This document shows positions 25,804 through 33,323 of a DNA stretch of 64,000 nt, one piece after another. The DNA lies in assembly GCF_052050035.1 (NCBI RefSeq), contig NZ_CP189882.1:3410001-3474000 (forward strand), written 5' to 3'. The stretch comes from Symbiopectobacterium purcellii_A. GTDB taxonomy: Bacteria; Pseudomonadota; Gammaproteobacteria; Enterobacterales; Enterobacteriaceae. Position 1 is the stretch's first letter. Each line of letters begins with the position of its first letter. The position numbers and the translations under genes are program-made. A model generated the notes under the pieces. That model ran no database searches and was not told the origin of the DNA. It saw only the letters and a program-made list of their open reading frames with translations.

Positions 25804-25832
25804 ATATACGTCGCCACATCCTGCTCCATGTA

Positions 25833-25977
25833 TAGCCAAGCGACTTAATTTTGATTACACCATATGGACTGAGAACAAACTCTCTGTATCGCAACCCATC
25901 TCTCTTTTTTTGCTTTTTGCTTGTGCCCATTTATGCTCAATTGGGTTAAGATCTGGCGAATATGTAGGCAAATACTC
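25833..25977 (-). mobile_element. IS630-family fragment, 145 bp of the 3' end
   Basis: The reverse complement of the last 145 bp of the IS630-like elements, including YLPTYSPDLNPIEHKW-region codons. The outer end follows a TA (25831-25832); the inner end is cut at 25977, where a 189-bp MITE begins. Confidence 0.92.
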
Positions 25978-26166
25978 GGCTTTGTTGAATAATTTAAGAT
26001 ACTGATTTATATAAGCATTATAAAATTTCAACGACTAATTTTTCCTCTCGGAATGCTTTTTATTGTGCTAACTATTTGATTTGTCGTTCTAACAAAATAC
26101 ATTCTCTGTAAATGCATTCTAACTAAAGAAGATGTAAATCAAACGGTTAAATTATTCAACAAAGCC
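25978..26166. mobile_element. IS903-type MITE, 189 bp, copy 1
   Basis: Perfect 20-bp terminal inverted repeats (GGCTTTGTTGAATAATTTAA) whose first 15 bases equal the IS903-like ends at 11774. No ORF. By eye it matches the copy at 59513. No 9-bp duplication is visible here (AAATACTC to the left, AGGGGGTGG to the right), so a deletion or recombination followed insertion. Confidence 0.9.
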
Positions 26167-26321
26167 AGGGGGTGGGTCAGTTTTACTTTGGCAGGGTGGG
26201 TCAGAATTCAATCGGTATTGACACGTGGAGTCAGTGGCGCTGCCAACGCACTCGCAGGGCGGCTTATTGACCCCCAGTGCCCATACACCGCTAAACACTG
26301 AGGGATAACACCTCATGGCTC
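26167..26321. other. Unassigned remnant between MITE and atl
   Basis: Contains an 11-bp direct repeat GGGTGGGTCAG at 26170-26180 and 26194-26204, reminiscent of the repeated ends of IS21-type elements, then about 115 bp with no recognisable gene. In E. coli ybaY lies between tesB and ybaZ (atl); nothing here reads as ybaY. Confidence 0.4.
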
Positions 26322-26639
26322 TCATGGCGTTTCGCACTGCCAGCCATAGCGAGCGAGATCGATGCTGCCCTGACGCGTAAAGGTTATCCCTTCGGCCCTG
26401 AGCGCTTAGCGTTGTCGAATGCAATCCGGGCCAGTCAGCGAAATTTCACCATGACGATTTATTACCCGATGCCAGGGAAGCGAGCTGCCTTCGGGCAGCT
26501 TTTTTAATACGCCGCCGACCTGGCGGGCAGCGCGTGCGGAACCCGCCAGGCGGGCCACTTCCCCGTAGGTGGTAACTTTGCCCCAAGGGATGGCGGCTAC
26601 AATATGAAAAACGCGCTGGCGAAAGTTGTCTTGCTCCAT
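26322..26639 (-). pseudogene. atl: Alkyltransferase-like protein Atl (YbaZ), internal stop
   Basis: Atl proteins bind O6-alkylguanine without a methyl-acceptor cysteine and hand the lesion to nucleotide-excision repair. The frame from 26639 reads MEQDNFRQRVFHIVAAIPWG, then TTYGEVARLAGSARAARQVG and LPWHRVINRHGEISLTGPD (PWHR replaces the PCHR of true methyltransferases). After IRQR a TAA at 26406-26408 replaces the Gln codon seen in E. coli (RQRQAL). Reading through continues in frame with ALRAEGITFTRQGSIDLARY to a natural stop at 26322-26324. One CAA-to-TAA change thus explains the loss. The shortened form ends shortly after the DNA-binding core and might retain partial function. Confidence 0.88.
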
Positions 26640-26672
26640 CGCTACTCCTGTTAATACTACGACGAATCAACA

Positions 26673-26799
26673 TATACCCGTCATGCTTCACGTTGCAGGT
26701 GCGTTGGCTGCGTTCACACACCCGAATCACTTACCTGAGTCAGCGCATTGGGACGGCTTCAATTGCCGCCTTCCTGCAACGCAAATTATTTAGGGTATA
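26673..26799. repeat. ERIC-type intergenic repeat, 127 bp
   Basis: Bounded by TATACCC and GGGTATA, 127 bp, the standard ERIC length. The centre (CCCGAATCACTTACCTGAGT) resembles the ERIC core, and the right arm CTTCCTGCAACGCAAATTAT recurs at 27485 and 27760. Confidence 0.75.
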
Positions 26800-26954
26800 G
26801 TGGCACAGGTGTACGGGCTTGCAAACGGGCGTTTCGCCGGTCGAGAAACTGAAATCGAATAAGAAAACAACGGTCGGCTGTGGTCAACTTGCAATTGAGG
26901 TGTGCATACCCGATAATGCCCATGCTATGTACCACGCAGAGCAAATGAATCAAT

Positions 26955-27068
26955 GGAGGCCCTGTCGGTTCTCCCGCAACATTACCCTGTGGACTCGGTC
27001 AGGTCCGGAAGGAAGCAGCCGCAGCAGGAGACGTGTGTGCCGGGATGCAGCTGGCAGGGCCTCCACCC
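26955..27068 (+). ncRNA. ffs: 4.5S RNA of the signal recognition particle
   Basis: A 114-nt RNA, the E. coli length, with the diagnostic SRP tetraloop/asymmetric-loop region GGTCAGGTCCGGAAGGAAGC (26998-27017) and GTGTGCCGGGATG on the 3' side. Terminal pairing is GGAGGCCCTG with CAGGGCCTCC, and a CACCC tail precedes TTTTT, a natural terminator. It binds Ffh (SRP54) for co-translational membrane targeting. Position next to atl matches E. coli. Confidence 0.97.
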
Positions 27069-27073
27069 TTTTT

Positions 27074-27602
27074 ATTCATCGTCATCGTCATTTTTATTTT
27101 CCGCGCTTTTTTATTCTCATTCTTTTCTTTCTGTTCTGCGTATTGAATACGTTTATTGATGATATCCCGTTGCTGATGATGTGCCTTATTGGTATTAACG
27201 CGTGTGTGGATAAGCACTGTGACGTCATTATTTCAAAAACATGATGACGGTAAACGTGACAAGATATTGTCGATTTGGGATAAGTTGACGGATTTCACGC
27301 CAGTAAAATATACCCGTCATACTTCACATTGCCGGTGTGTTGACGGCGTTCGCTCACTTGAATCACTGACTTTTATCAGTTCATCGGAATTCACTCACTG
27401 GTTGCGTTACGCGATTCATAAATGAATCTCATCCTAAAGGGGCAGCGCACGCGTTGTTCAAAACGTTAGCGCGTTGTCCTGCAACTCGAATTATTTAGGG
27501 TAAAGCGTTGCACCAAAAAAAGGCAATGTAAGAAATTTATATTGAGATCAATGCATGTGATTTACAATTGTGATATTTGCGTAAGCAAATGGCTTGGCAA
27601 GA
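27074..27602. other. ffs-hha intergenic region, no gene seen
   Basis: About 530 bp without a supported ORF. It contains the ERIC-type repeat at 27309-27504. The E. coli genes ybaA, ylaB, ylaC and maa, expected between ffs and hha, are absent. Confidence 0.6.
27309..27504. repeat. ERIC-type repeat with about 70 bp of extra sequence
   Basis: Begins TATACCCGTCATACTTCACA and ends CTGCAACTCGAATTATTTAG then GGTAAA. At 196 bp it is longer than the 127-bp standard. The additional stretch lies roughly between 27405 and 27475, either an internal insertion or two merged half-repeats. Confidence 0.65.
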
Positions 27603-27630
27603 ATAAAAACGCCAGCGATGAGGCTGGCGT
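27603..27630 (-). terminator. Terminator of the tomB-hha operon
   Basis: ACGCCAGC (27609-27616) pairs with GCTGGCGT (27623-27630); on the minus strand the stem is followed by TTTTTATT. It lies downstream of hha, beyond an ERIC repeat. Confidence 0.78.
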
Positions 27631-27656
27631 AAGATATTCACCCTAAATCATTTAGG

Positions 27657-27783
27657 TATATAGCTGTCATGCTTCAATTAATGTCTGCGTTAGTGATGTC
27701 ACGCCCCGGAATCACAACTTGAGTATGTTCATCGGGATTCCCTCATTTTCCGCCTTCCAGCAACTCGAATTATTTAGGGTATA
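27657..27783. repeat. ERIC-type repeat, 127 bp, immediately 3' of hha
   Basis: TATATAGCTGTCATGC to TTATTTAGGGTATA, 127 bp, diverged centre with CGGAATCACAACTTGAGTAT. It lies between hha and the hairpin at 27609, hence within the hha 3' untranslated region. Confidence 0.72.
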
Positions 27784-27796
27784 TAAACACCATGCT

Positions 27797-28000
27797 TTAG
27801 CGGACGTATTTCCAAACGGCGGTAGGGACCTTGTCGTAAAGCTTGTTCATCGTTAGCTCGGCTAAACGATGATCAGCGGCAGAATAAAACATTTCCAGCT
27901 CATCGCTAGACAACTCATACTTGTTCTTCTCGATAACGCGTTCAAGCGTGTCAATAGTTGTACACTTGCGTAAGCGCATCAAATAATCAATTTTTTTCAT
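27797..28000 (-). CDS. hha: Hha/YmoA-family nucleoid-associated regulator
   Basis: A 67-residue protein, the length of Yersinia YmoA (E. coli Hha is 72). It begins MKKIDYLMRLRKCTTIDTLE, followed by RVIEKNKYELSSDELEMFYS and AADHRLAELTMNKLYDK. These proteins bind H-NS and modulate silencing of horizontally acquired and virulence genes, and are sensitive to temperature and osmolarity. tomB lies 62 bp upstream in the same direction. The start at 28000 fits the family better than an upstream in-frame ATG. Confidence 0.96.
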   Translation of the reverse strand: MKKIDYLMRLRKCTTIDTLERVIEKNKYELSSDELEMFYSAADHRLAELTMNKLYDKVPTAVWKYVR

Positions 28001-28062
28001 GGCGACCTTTATCAAAACAATACCAGCACCTGGTGGTTAATTAATATAAAAGCATCTATTGC

Positions 28063-28431
28063 TTAAGATTTAGCAGATGAACAGACGTTATCCTGTGAGA
28101 ACATTTCTAATAACGCGGCTTTAGAACGTTGCCAACGTTGCAGTTCGGCACCATTAATCCCATAGTTACTGAACAACGCATAGGTGTCATCTAAATACTG
28201 CTCGACCCGTTTTGAAAGCTCGTCTTCATCGGGGTATTTTATTTTAAATGTCAGAATAAATGTAGCTATATGCTCAATCAATTCATTTAATTGGAGATTG
28301 ATCGCAGATGTTGGGTCATTGACCCAGCCATGGCTGCTATACCCCAATGTGGCGATGCTTTCGTCACAGAGATTTTCACACAAGAATCGGAGTTGGGCAA
28401 TATCATAATGTTTCGGTGAGTACTCATCCAT
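28063..28431 (-). CDS. tomB: Hha-counteracting protein TomB
   Basis: A 122-residue homologue of E. coli TomB (YbaJ): MDEYSPKHYDIAQLRFLCEN, HGWVNDPTSAINLQLNELIE and YLDDTYALFSNYGINGAELQ are strongly conserved. TomB is reported to act as an oxygen-dependent antitoxin to Hha. The ATG at 28431 has GGAG about 8 nt upstream; a GTG three codons earlier is less likely. It precedes hha in one operon. acrB, which flanks it in E. coli, is not here. Confidence 0.94.
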   Translation of the reverse strand: MDEYSPKHYDIAQLRFLCENLCDESIATLGYSSHGWVNDPTSAINLQLNELIEHIATFILTFKIKYPDEDELSKRVEQYLDDTYALFSNYGINGAELQRWQRSKAALLEMFSQDNVCSSAKS

Positions 28432-28878
28432 ATCGTTCACTCCGTCATGCTGTTATTCCACATTACCTCAGCCTGCCTGTGAAACCCGCAACGCTGATGG
28501 AACGTAATAGAAAACCCTGACAACAGTTGGTAACTCCTTGGGTTAAGTGATGAAATAAGCTCACATTTATCCTGATGGAAAGTACGGATTACACGGCATG
28601 CCGCACCACCCATACGCTAACTATAGCAAAAGAATCACAGATTATTGCAAAAAATAAGTAAGGTTTTTGACCCTATTTAATCAGATAGACGTGCTGTATA
28701 GCCGATATATATAATAAGTGATACTGTGTTTCATAATATTACTTTATTAAATTATCTTACAAATTTGAGCGAGAATTATCTTATAAAGGTTACTTGGCTG
28801 GCTTTATCATCACCCGCAGAAAGGAAATTAATGGCGTGAGTGGTTGGGAGTGGGCTTTTATTAACACATTGATATGTA
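28432..28878. other. tomB-ykgO intergenic region, no gene seen
   Basis: About 450 bp, A/T-rich from 28620 to 28780, containing the tomB promoter on the minus strand by position. No ORF, RNA or repeat is recognised. Confidence 0.55.
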
Positions 28879-28907
28879 ATAAAAAGCCCTGGGCAGGTCT
28901 AGGGCTT
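28879..28907 (-). terminator. Terminator of the ykgM-ykgO operon
   Basis: AAGCCCT and AGGGCTT (28884-28907) form a 7-bp stem; on the minus strand TTTTATT follows. Confidence 0.75.
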
Positions 28908-28929
28908 GAACGGTGCGCTGCTGCCATTG

Positions 28930-29070
28930 TCAGCGTTTTTTCTTTCTGCCTTGCACGGCCTTAAAACGTGGATTTGTCTTACAAATAACATAAACCCGCC
29001 CGTGCCGGCGCACAACCTTACAATCTTTATGGCGTGTTTTTGCCGAACGTAATGAACTGAGAACCTGCAT
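28930..29070 (-). CDS. ykgO: Alternative (zinc-free) ribosomal protein L36, YkgO
   Basis: A 46-residue ORF: MQVLSSLRSAKTRHKDCKVV, then RRHGRVYVICKTNPRFKAVQ and GRKKKR. E. coli YkgO is the same length and ends KAVQGRKKKR. It lacks the four-residue zinc ribbon of RpmJ and replaces it in ribosomes when zinc is scarce. GGAGG lies upstream of the ATG. It is the second gene of a two-gene unit with ykgM, under one Zur-like operator. Confidence 0.95.
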   Translation of the reverse strand: MQVLSSLRSAKTRHKDCKVVRRHGRVYVICKTNPRFKAVQGRKKKR

Positions 29071-29100
29071 ACTTCCTCCCGCTGGAAATTACATATTTCG

Positions 29101-29349
29101 CTATTTTAAAAAATGGCCAAAACGCTTGTTAAACCGTGCCGTACTTCCTTCTTTGGCATACTCTTTTTGTTTTCCGGTGTAATAGGGATGCGATGCTGAC
29201 GATACATCAATCGTGACATAGGGATAGGTTACGCCGTCCCGTTCGATGGTGCGGTCTGTCTGGATGGTTGAGCCAACCATAAAATACGCATCAGCACTGG
29301 TATCGTGAAAGGCTACGGTACGGTAGTGCGGGTGGATATTCGCTTTCAT
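29101..29349 (-). CDS. ykgM: Alternative (type B) ribosomal protein L31, YkgM
   Basis: An 82-residue type B L31: MKANIHPHYRTVAFHDTSAD, then DGVTYPYVTIDVSSASHPYY and ARFNKRFGHF. It lacks the CxxC zinc ligands of type A L31 (RpmE). In enterobacteria type B L31 replaces RpmE during zinc limitation and is repressed by Zur. The ATG at 29349 aligns with the E. coli start. An 18-bp palindromic operator sits 14 bp upstream of the start codon. ykgO follows after 30 bp. Confidence 0.95.
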   Translation of the reverse strand: MKANIHPHYRTVAFHDTSADAYFMVGSTIQTDRTIERDGVTYPYVTIDVSSASHPYYTGKQKEYAKEGSTARFNKRFGHFLK

Positions 29350-29362
29350 TAAAAACCCCATT

Positions 29363-29380
29363 GTTATGTTATAACATAAC
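29363..29380 (-). promoter_or_regulatory. Zur operator upstream of ykgM
   Basis: GTTATGTTATAACATAAC is a perfect 18-bp palindrome fitting the enterobacterial Zur box (core TGTTATATAACA-like), directly before ykgM. Confidence 0.85.
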
Positions 29381-29473
29381 TTATTGTGCGCTTCTTCGTG
29401 CACAAGATCAACCCTCTTGTGTCTGGGGGGACGCAGTGGGAGTAGGGTGGTGGTCAAAGCAGGCGGGCAAAAA

Positions 29474-29495
29474 AAAGGCCGCTTGAGCGGCCTTT
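29474..29495 (-). terminator. Terminator, strongest on the minus strand
   Basis: A 9-bp stem AAAGGCCGC/GCGGCCTTT with TTGA loop; the minus strand continues with a long T run. It would stop transcripts arriving from the prophage side (D-ogr) before they reach ykgM. Confidence 0.82.
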
Positions 29496-29606
29496 ATAAT
29501 ACGCATAAAACATTGATTAATATGGTTTTTTATTTATTGTTGCCCTATAATTGACCACATTTCAAATCCGTATTGTTACAGTCCTTATTTCTCAGTGTCC
29601 AAATAA

Positions 29607-29932
29607 GTAAGCACCCCATGTAGGACGTCTTGAATCGTTGACTGATATGGTGTATGCGATGGTTCACTACGCACTATTCTAATTCATTGTTTTGTAGAGG
29701 AATTATGACAACCCATGAAAAAAACCAAGCTGTGATAGTGTCCACTTAAATTTAAGTGGACACTATCAATGGTGACAGGGCGCACTAACTTCATTTTATT
29801 CAAACCAACCCCGTCGATAACAAGTAATTAATTAAAAAAAATCAATTAATTAAATGGTGTTATGTGATTCGTTGGTTTGCGGCCTACAACGAAACCATAA
29901 ATTCCGGAAGACGTCCTACATGGGGCGCTTAC
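29607..29932. mobile_element. IS66-type non-autonomous element, 326 bp
   Basis: Ends GTAAGCACCCCATGTAGGAC and the complement of GTAAGCGCCCCATGTAGGAC form about 25-bp inverted repeats with one mismatch. GTAAGCG ends are typical of the IS66 family, and an 8-bp duplication CCAAATAA (29599-29606 and 29933-29940) is the IS66 size. Inside is a ribosome-binding site and a 13-codon ORF (ATG 29704, MTTHEKNQAVIVST) that stops in the central palindrome, perhaps the start of a former tnpA. No transposase remains. Confidence 0.88.
29733..29768. repeat. 36-bp perfect palindrome inside the IS66-type element
   Basis: The arm TGATAGTGTCCACTTAAA is followed immediately by its exact complement, with no loop. 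It sits near the middle of the 326-bp element. Confidence 0.9.
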
Positions 29933-30004
29933 CCAAATAACGTCCACATCGAATAATCAAGGGCCCAATTTTGGGGCCTTGTACGCCGTTGCGGGGGTTA
30001 AAGA

Positions 30005-30253
30005 TCAAAGCGCCAAATTTAACTGATCGCGCCCATAGTGCGACGCCGGAAACGCATCCTGCGGGATAAAGTCAGGCGGCAACGGCGCTGTACCTGCACG
30101 CTTGGTTACCTCCCTTTCCACGCTGTTAAGCGTGGTGAATGATCGGCTACATTCCAGATTCTGGCACTGGTGATATTGCCGGATTGTCATATCTGTGATT
30201 TTACGACTGGTACGGGTGCGGGCCATAGCGCCGCAAAATGGACATCTGAACAT
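30005..30253 (-). CDS. ogr: Ogr/Delta-family zinc-finger activator of late genes
   Basis: Ogr activates the late promoters of P2. The 82-residue product starts at ATG 30253 (MFRCPFCGAMARTRTSRKIT) and has the CPFCG and CQNLECSRSFTTL zinc-binding pairs of the family (P2 Ogr is 72 residues). It follows gene D on the same strand with about 38 bp between them. A GGGG-rich hairpin-like stretch at 29960-29982 lies downstream. Presence of matched motif sequences before FI and P supports a working late circuit. Confidence 0.94.
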   Translation of the reverse strand: MFRCPFCGAMARTRTSRKITDMTIRQYHQCQNLECSRSFTTLNSVEREVTKRAGTAPLPPDFIPQDAFPASHYGRDQLNLAL

Positions 30254-30290
30254 AATATGCTCCCCTGCGGGAGTTGAACTCACGGTTATT

Positions 30291-31430
30291 CTATTCACTT
30301 TCTGCAATCCAGTCAGATATTTTCGCTTCCAGCTCCAGACGCGTGGTAAAACCGCTGCCGTCAATCACATGCTCCGCGCGTGAAATAATCCATTCCTGAT
30401 TATCAATCTCTGCTTTAAAGCCGGTGACGGTACCGTGCATTTCCGGGTACAGGTCAGCGCGGCCACGCGCCAGGGTGATAGAGAACTCGGCGGCACCCCG
30501 TTGAAGCTGTTGCCATTTTGCCGCCGCTGCACGTTTGGTGGCGGTTTCATTTTGATAGGTTTTACGCAGCACATACACGTTGCCGTCGGCCCCTTCCATG
30601 TATTCGCCCTCACGGCTGCTGCTTTTCTCCTTTTTCGGTTTGGCCTGGGTTTTGCGCCGTTTTACACTGACTTTCTTTTTTTTGCCAAAGTTAAGATCCA
30701 GCCAGTAGGCGCGCACGCCGGTGTAAGCATCACGATCCGCAATGCGAAAGCGGTGCCCGTCACCGCTGCTGCGGGTAATACTGAATGATGGCAGCGCTTT
30801 ACCGGATGCCGTTACCCCGCCGCCAGGCAGAATAAATAACAGCGCCCCATTTTTAACCGTGGCAATCGCGCCTAACATTTCGGCCATGCGGGTTAAAAAC
30901 GACATATCGCTTTCTTGTGTCTGATCGGCGTGGTCAATCTCAATGCTCATCAGCATGTCGCTGATTTGCGCTTTCAGCCCGTAACGGTGCGCGATAGCAG
31001 ACACCACACGCTCAACGGTCACATCGTGCCAGGACACCTCACGCTTAACGTTAAATTCATCACGAAAATCGGCGCTGCGTGCCGTGATGTTAAGTACATC
31101 CGGTGGGCCTTCATGGGCTATCTCATCAACGGTATACAGCCCCTTGTAAATCAACGGTTCACCCATCCAGCCAATGGACAGCGCAATCTCTGCCCCACGT
31201 GAGGGCAGACCAAGCAGACCGTCGGTGTCATCGAGTGAGATCGTCACCTGGTCAGCATCAAACCCGCGATTATCGGTAAGAGAGAGCGACATTAGACGGT
31301 CGCTTAATGCTGTAAGCGATTTTCCGCCCAGCATCACGTTAAACGCCGGGACTTTTACCGCATCGGTAAGGGTGTTGTTGAAATCCGTGACCTTGCTGGT
31401 CAACGTGTCTGCCAATCCTGAAAGTGCCAT
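30291..31430 (-). CDS. D: Late control protein / tail hub gpD
   Basis: gpD is the baseplate hub protein related to T4 gp27 and VgrG, through which the tail tube and spike connect. At 379 residues it is close to P2 D (387). MALSGLADTLTSKVTDFNNT begins the frame; VTISLDDTDGLLGLPSRGAE and FLTRMAEMLGAIATVKNGAL are recognisable hub-family segments, and the C-terminus carries WIISRAEHVIDGSGFTTRLE. A basic insert (KKKKVSVKRRKTQAKPKKEK) lies near residue 250. GGGGGCGAT precedes the ATG. It is divergent from FI, unlike P2 where D follows U. Confidence 0.94.
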   Translation of the reverse strand: MALSGLADTLTSKVTDFNNTLTDAVKVPAFNVMLGGKSLTALSDRLMSLSLTDNRGFDADQVTISLDDTDGLLGLPSRGAEIALSIGWMGEPLIYKGLYTVDEIAHEGPPDVLNITARSADFRDEFNVKREVSWHDVTVERVVSAIAHRYGLKAQISDMLMSIEIDHADQTQESDMSFLTRMAEMLGAIATVKNGALLFILPGGGVTASGKALPSFSITRSSGDGHRFRIADRDAYTGVRAYWLDLNFGKKKKVSVKRRKTQAKPKKEKSSSREGEYMEGADGNVYVLRKTYQNETATKRAAAAKWQQLQRGAAEFSITLARGRADLYPEMHGTVTGFKAEIDNQEWIISRAEHVIDGSGFTTRLELEAKISDWIAESE

Positions 31431-31487
31431 ATCGCCCCCGTGTTTTGTCGCATGATTTCACGCGCGCGAGCGGGGAAAAATGGCTTT

Positions 31488-31512
31488 TTGTTGTCGCCCG
31501 CTTGTCAGACCG
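31488..31512 (+). promoter_or_regulatory. Candidate Ogr-dependent late promoter element before FI
   Basis: TTGTTGTCGCC-N7-CAGACC, which contains TGT-N12-AGA, close to the P2 activator site TGT-N12-ACA. The same motif with identical spacing lies before gene P at 48719. It is about 94 bp before the FI start. Confidence 0.6.
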
Positions 31513-31582
31513 CAAACGGCGTGAGTCGCCGCCAAACATGGGGGATTATCACCGCGAACTCAACAACGTAATGGTGGTTAAC

Positions 31583-32761
31583 ATGTCCGAGACACGTTTC
31601 CACGGTGCCCGCGTTCGCGAAAATACCGACCTCGTTACCGCAATCAATGACATTGATTCCAGTGTGGTTGGCGTGGTGTGTGTGGCGGATGATGCAGACC
31701 CGGATACCTTTCCCCTGAATACCCCCGTGCTACTGACACGGGTTAATGCGGTACTTGGTAAGGCGGGTAAAACCGGCTCCCTGTACAAAACGCTGAAAGC
31801 CATTTCTGACCAGACCAGCCCCAAAGTCATTGTGGTGCGTGTCGCGGCAGCAACGGAAGACGGCGAAAAGACGCAATCGCAATTGATTATCGGCGGCACG
31901 CTGGCTGACGGCAGCTACACCGGTATGTATGCCTTGCTGACAGCTGAGGCAAAAGTGGACTACCGCCCGCGCGTGCTGGCCGTTCCCGACTATGACGCTG
32001 AGGAAGTGACCGCAGCACTGTGCGGCATTGCGCAGAACCTGCGGGCCTTTGTTTATGCCGGGTGCCATGGCTGCACCACAATGGCGGAGGCTATCGCCTA
32101 TCGTGCGAAATTTGCCTATCGCGAGTTAATGCTGATTTGGCCGGACTTTATCGCCTATAACCCGCTGACCGGTGAGAATGAAACCTTTCCGGCCCCGGCG
32201 TATGCCTGCGGTTTGCGTTCGGCCATCGACAACGATCAGGGCTGGCATAAGTCACTGTCCAACGTGCCGGTGAATAACGTGCTGGGCATTTCCCGTGATG
32301 TGTTCTGGTCATTGCAGGCAGAAGATAGCGACGCCAACGCGCTGAACAGCAAAGAGGTCACTACGCTTATCAAGCGCAACGGTTTTCGGTTTTGGGGCAA
32401 CCGCACCACGGACACCAGTAAATACCGCTTTGAAGTGTATACCCGCACGGCGCAAATTCTCGCGGACAGTGTTGCGGAAGCGCAGTTTGAAAGCGTGGAT
32501 GAACCCCTTACCCCGGCTAACGTAAAAGACGTGGTCAGCGGTATTTCAGGCAAACTCCGTTCATTGGTGACAAAAGGGCAACTGATCGGCGCGGCTTGCT
32601 GGTTTGACATTGAGGACAACCCCACAACGGGGTTGCGTCAGGGTCAAGTCCGCGTGCGCTATAAATACACGCCCGTGCCGCCGCTGGAAGATTTGACGCT
32701 GTACCAGACCTTCACGGATGACTACTTTGCCCGCGCGTTTTCATCGCTGGGAGGTGAATAA
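31583..32761 (+). CDS. FI: Tail sheath protein gpFI
   Basis: The contractile tail sheath subunit; 392 residues (P2 FI 396). The start MSETRFHGARVRENTDLVTA at 31583, with GGTGG a few bases before, aligns with the family; an open frame extends further upstream without support. Conserved C-terminal segments GLRQGQVRVRYKYTPVPPLE and LTLYQTFTDDYFARAF match sheath proteins of P2-like phages. The stop overlaps the start of FII by one base, indicating coupled expression of sheath and tube. Confidence 0.95.
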   Translation: MSETRFHGARVRENTDLVTAINDIDSSVVGVVCVADDADPDTFPLNTPVLLTRVNAVLGKAGKTGSLYKTLKAISDQTSPKVIVVRVAAATEDGEKTQSQLIIGGTLADGSYTGMYALLTAEAKVDYRPRVLAVPDYDAEEVTAALCGIAQNLRAFVYAGCHGCTTMAEAIAYRAKFAYRELMLIWPDFIAYNPLTGENETFPAPAYACGLRSAIDNDQGWHKSLSNVPVNNVLGISRDVFWSLQAEDSDANALNSKEVTTLIKRNGFRFWGNRTTDTSKYRFEVYTRTAQILADSVAEAQFESVDEPLTPANVKDVVSGISGKLRSLVTKGQLIGAACWFDIEDNPTTGLRQGQVRVRYKYTPVPPLEDLTLYQTFTDDYFARAFSSLGGE

Positions 32762-33276
32762 TGGCAATCCCGCATAAATTGCGCCTGTTCACCGTCTTTG
32801 TGAACGGCAATAACCAAATCGGTAAAGTGACGTCTGTCACGCTGCCCAAACTGACCCGCAAGACGGAAGATTTTCAGGGCGGCGGCATGATTGGATCGGC
32901 GGCCGTCGATCTCGGTCTGGAGGGTGGCGCGCTGGATGCATCAATGGTGGTTGGCGGTATGGTCAAGACGCTGTTGCAGGAATACGGCGGCGGTATTGAT
33001 GAAACCCGTTTGCGCTTTGCCGGTGAATATTACACCGACGGGGAAAGCCTGTTAGTGGAAGTGGAAATGCGCGGGCGTGTGACTGAAATTGACAGCGGAG
33101 AAGCCAAACAAGGTGATGACACCGCTGTCACCTACGCGCTGAAGAACACCTACTACAAACTGTCGATTGACGATCAACCGATTATCGAAATTGATTTGCT
33201 GAACTTTATCTACAAGAAAGACGGCAAAAACATTTACCCGGATCGCATTACCTCTGCGCTGGGCCTCGGTAGCTGA
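32761..33276 (+). CDS. FII: Major tail tube protein gpFII
   Basis: The tail tube subunit, 171 residues (P2 FII 172), starting MAIPHKLRLFTVFVNGNNQI. LPKLTRKTEDFQGGGMIGSA and the ending IYPDRITSALGLGS are typical. It directly follows the sheath gene with a 1-nt stop-start overlap, and E follows after 47 bp. Confidence 0.95.
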   Translation: MAIPHKLRLFTVFVNGNNQIGKVTSVTLPKLTRKTEDFQGGGMIGSAAVDLGLEGGALDASMVVGGMVKTLLQEYGGGIDETRLRFAGEYYTDGESLLVEVEMRGRVTEIDSGEAKQGDDTAVTYALKNTYYKLSIDDQPIIEIDLLNFIYKKDGKNIYPDRITSALGLGS

Positions 33277-33323
33277 TTAACCGCACTGATGGCGGTCACT
33301 CTGGCCGCCTGGAGAACAGAACG

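Larger units (their letters stand above)
24607..25832 (-). pseudogene. IS3-family fragment B: orfB 3' end split by IS30
   Basis: Reading leftward, 25832-25804 encodes MEQDVATY. After removal of IS30 and one ATA repeat, 24697-24607 continues with IRYYNLDRHHAANGDLSP and ends VRYEQMAEKKVS, TGA. This is the same IS3 type as the truncated copy at 14551 and shows the C-terminus that copy lacks. The upstream part of the element is cut by the IS630 fragment at 25833. Confidence 0.88.

Noticed and set aside
26819..27244. A 141-codon ORF spanning ffs
   Set aside because: It runs straight through the 4.5S RNA gene and has no protein-like conservation.
29941..30004. attL core sequence of the prophage
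   Set aside because: The matching attR lies outside the window, so no direct repeat can be demonstrated.
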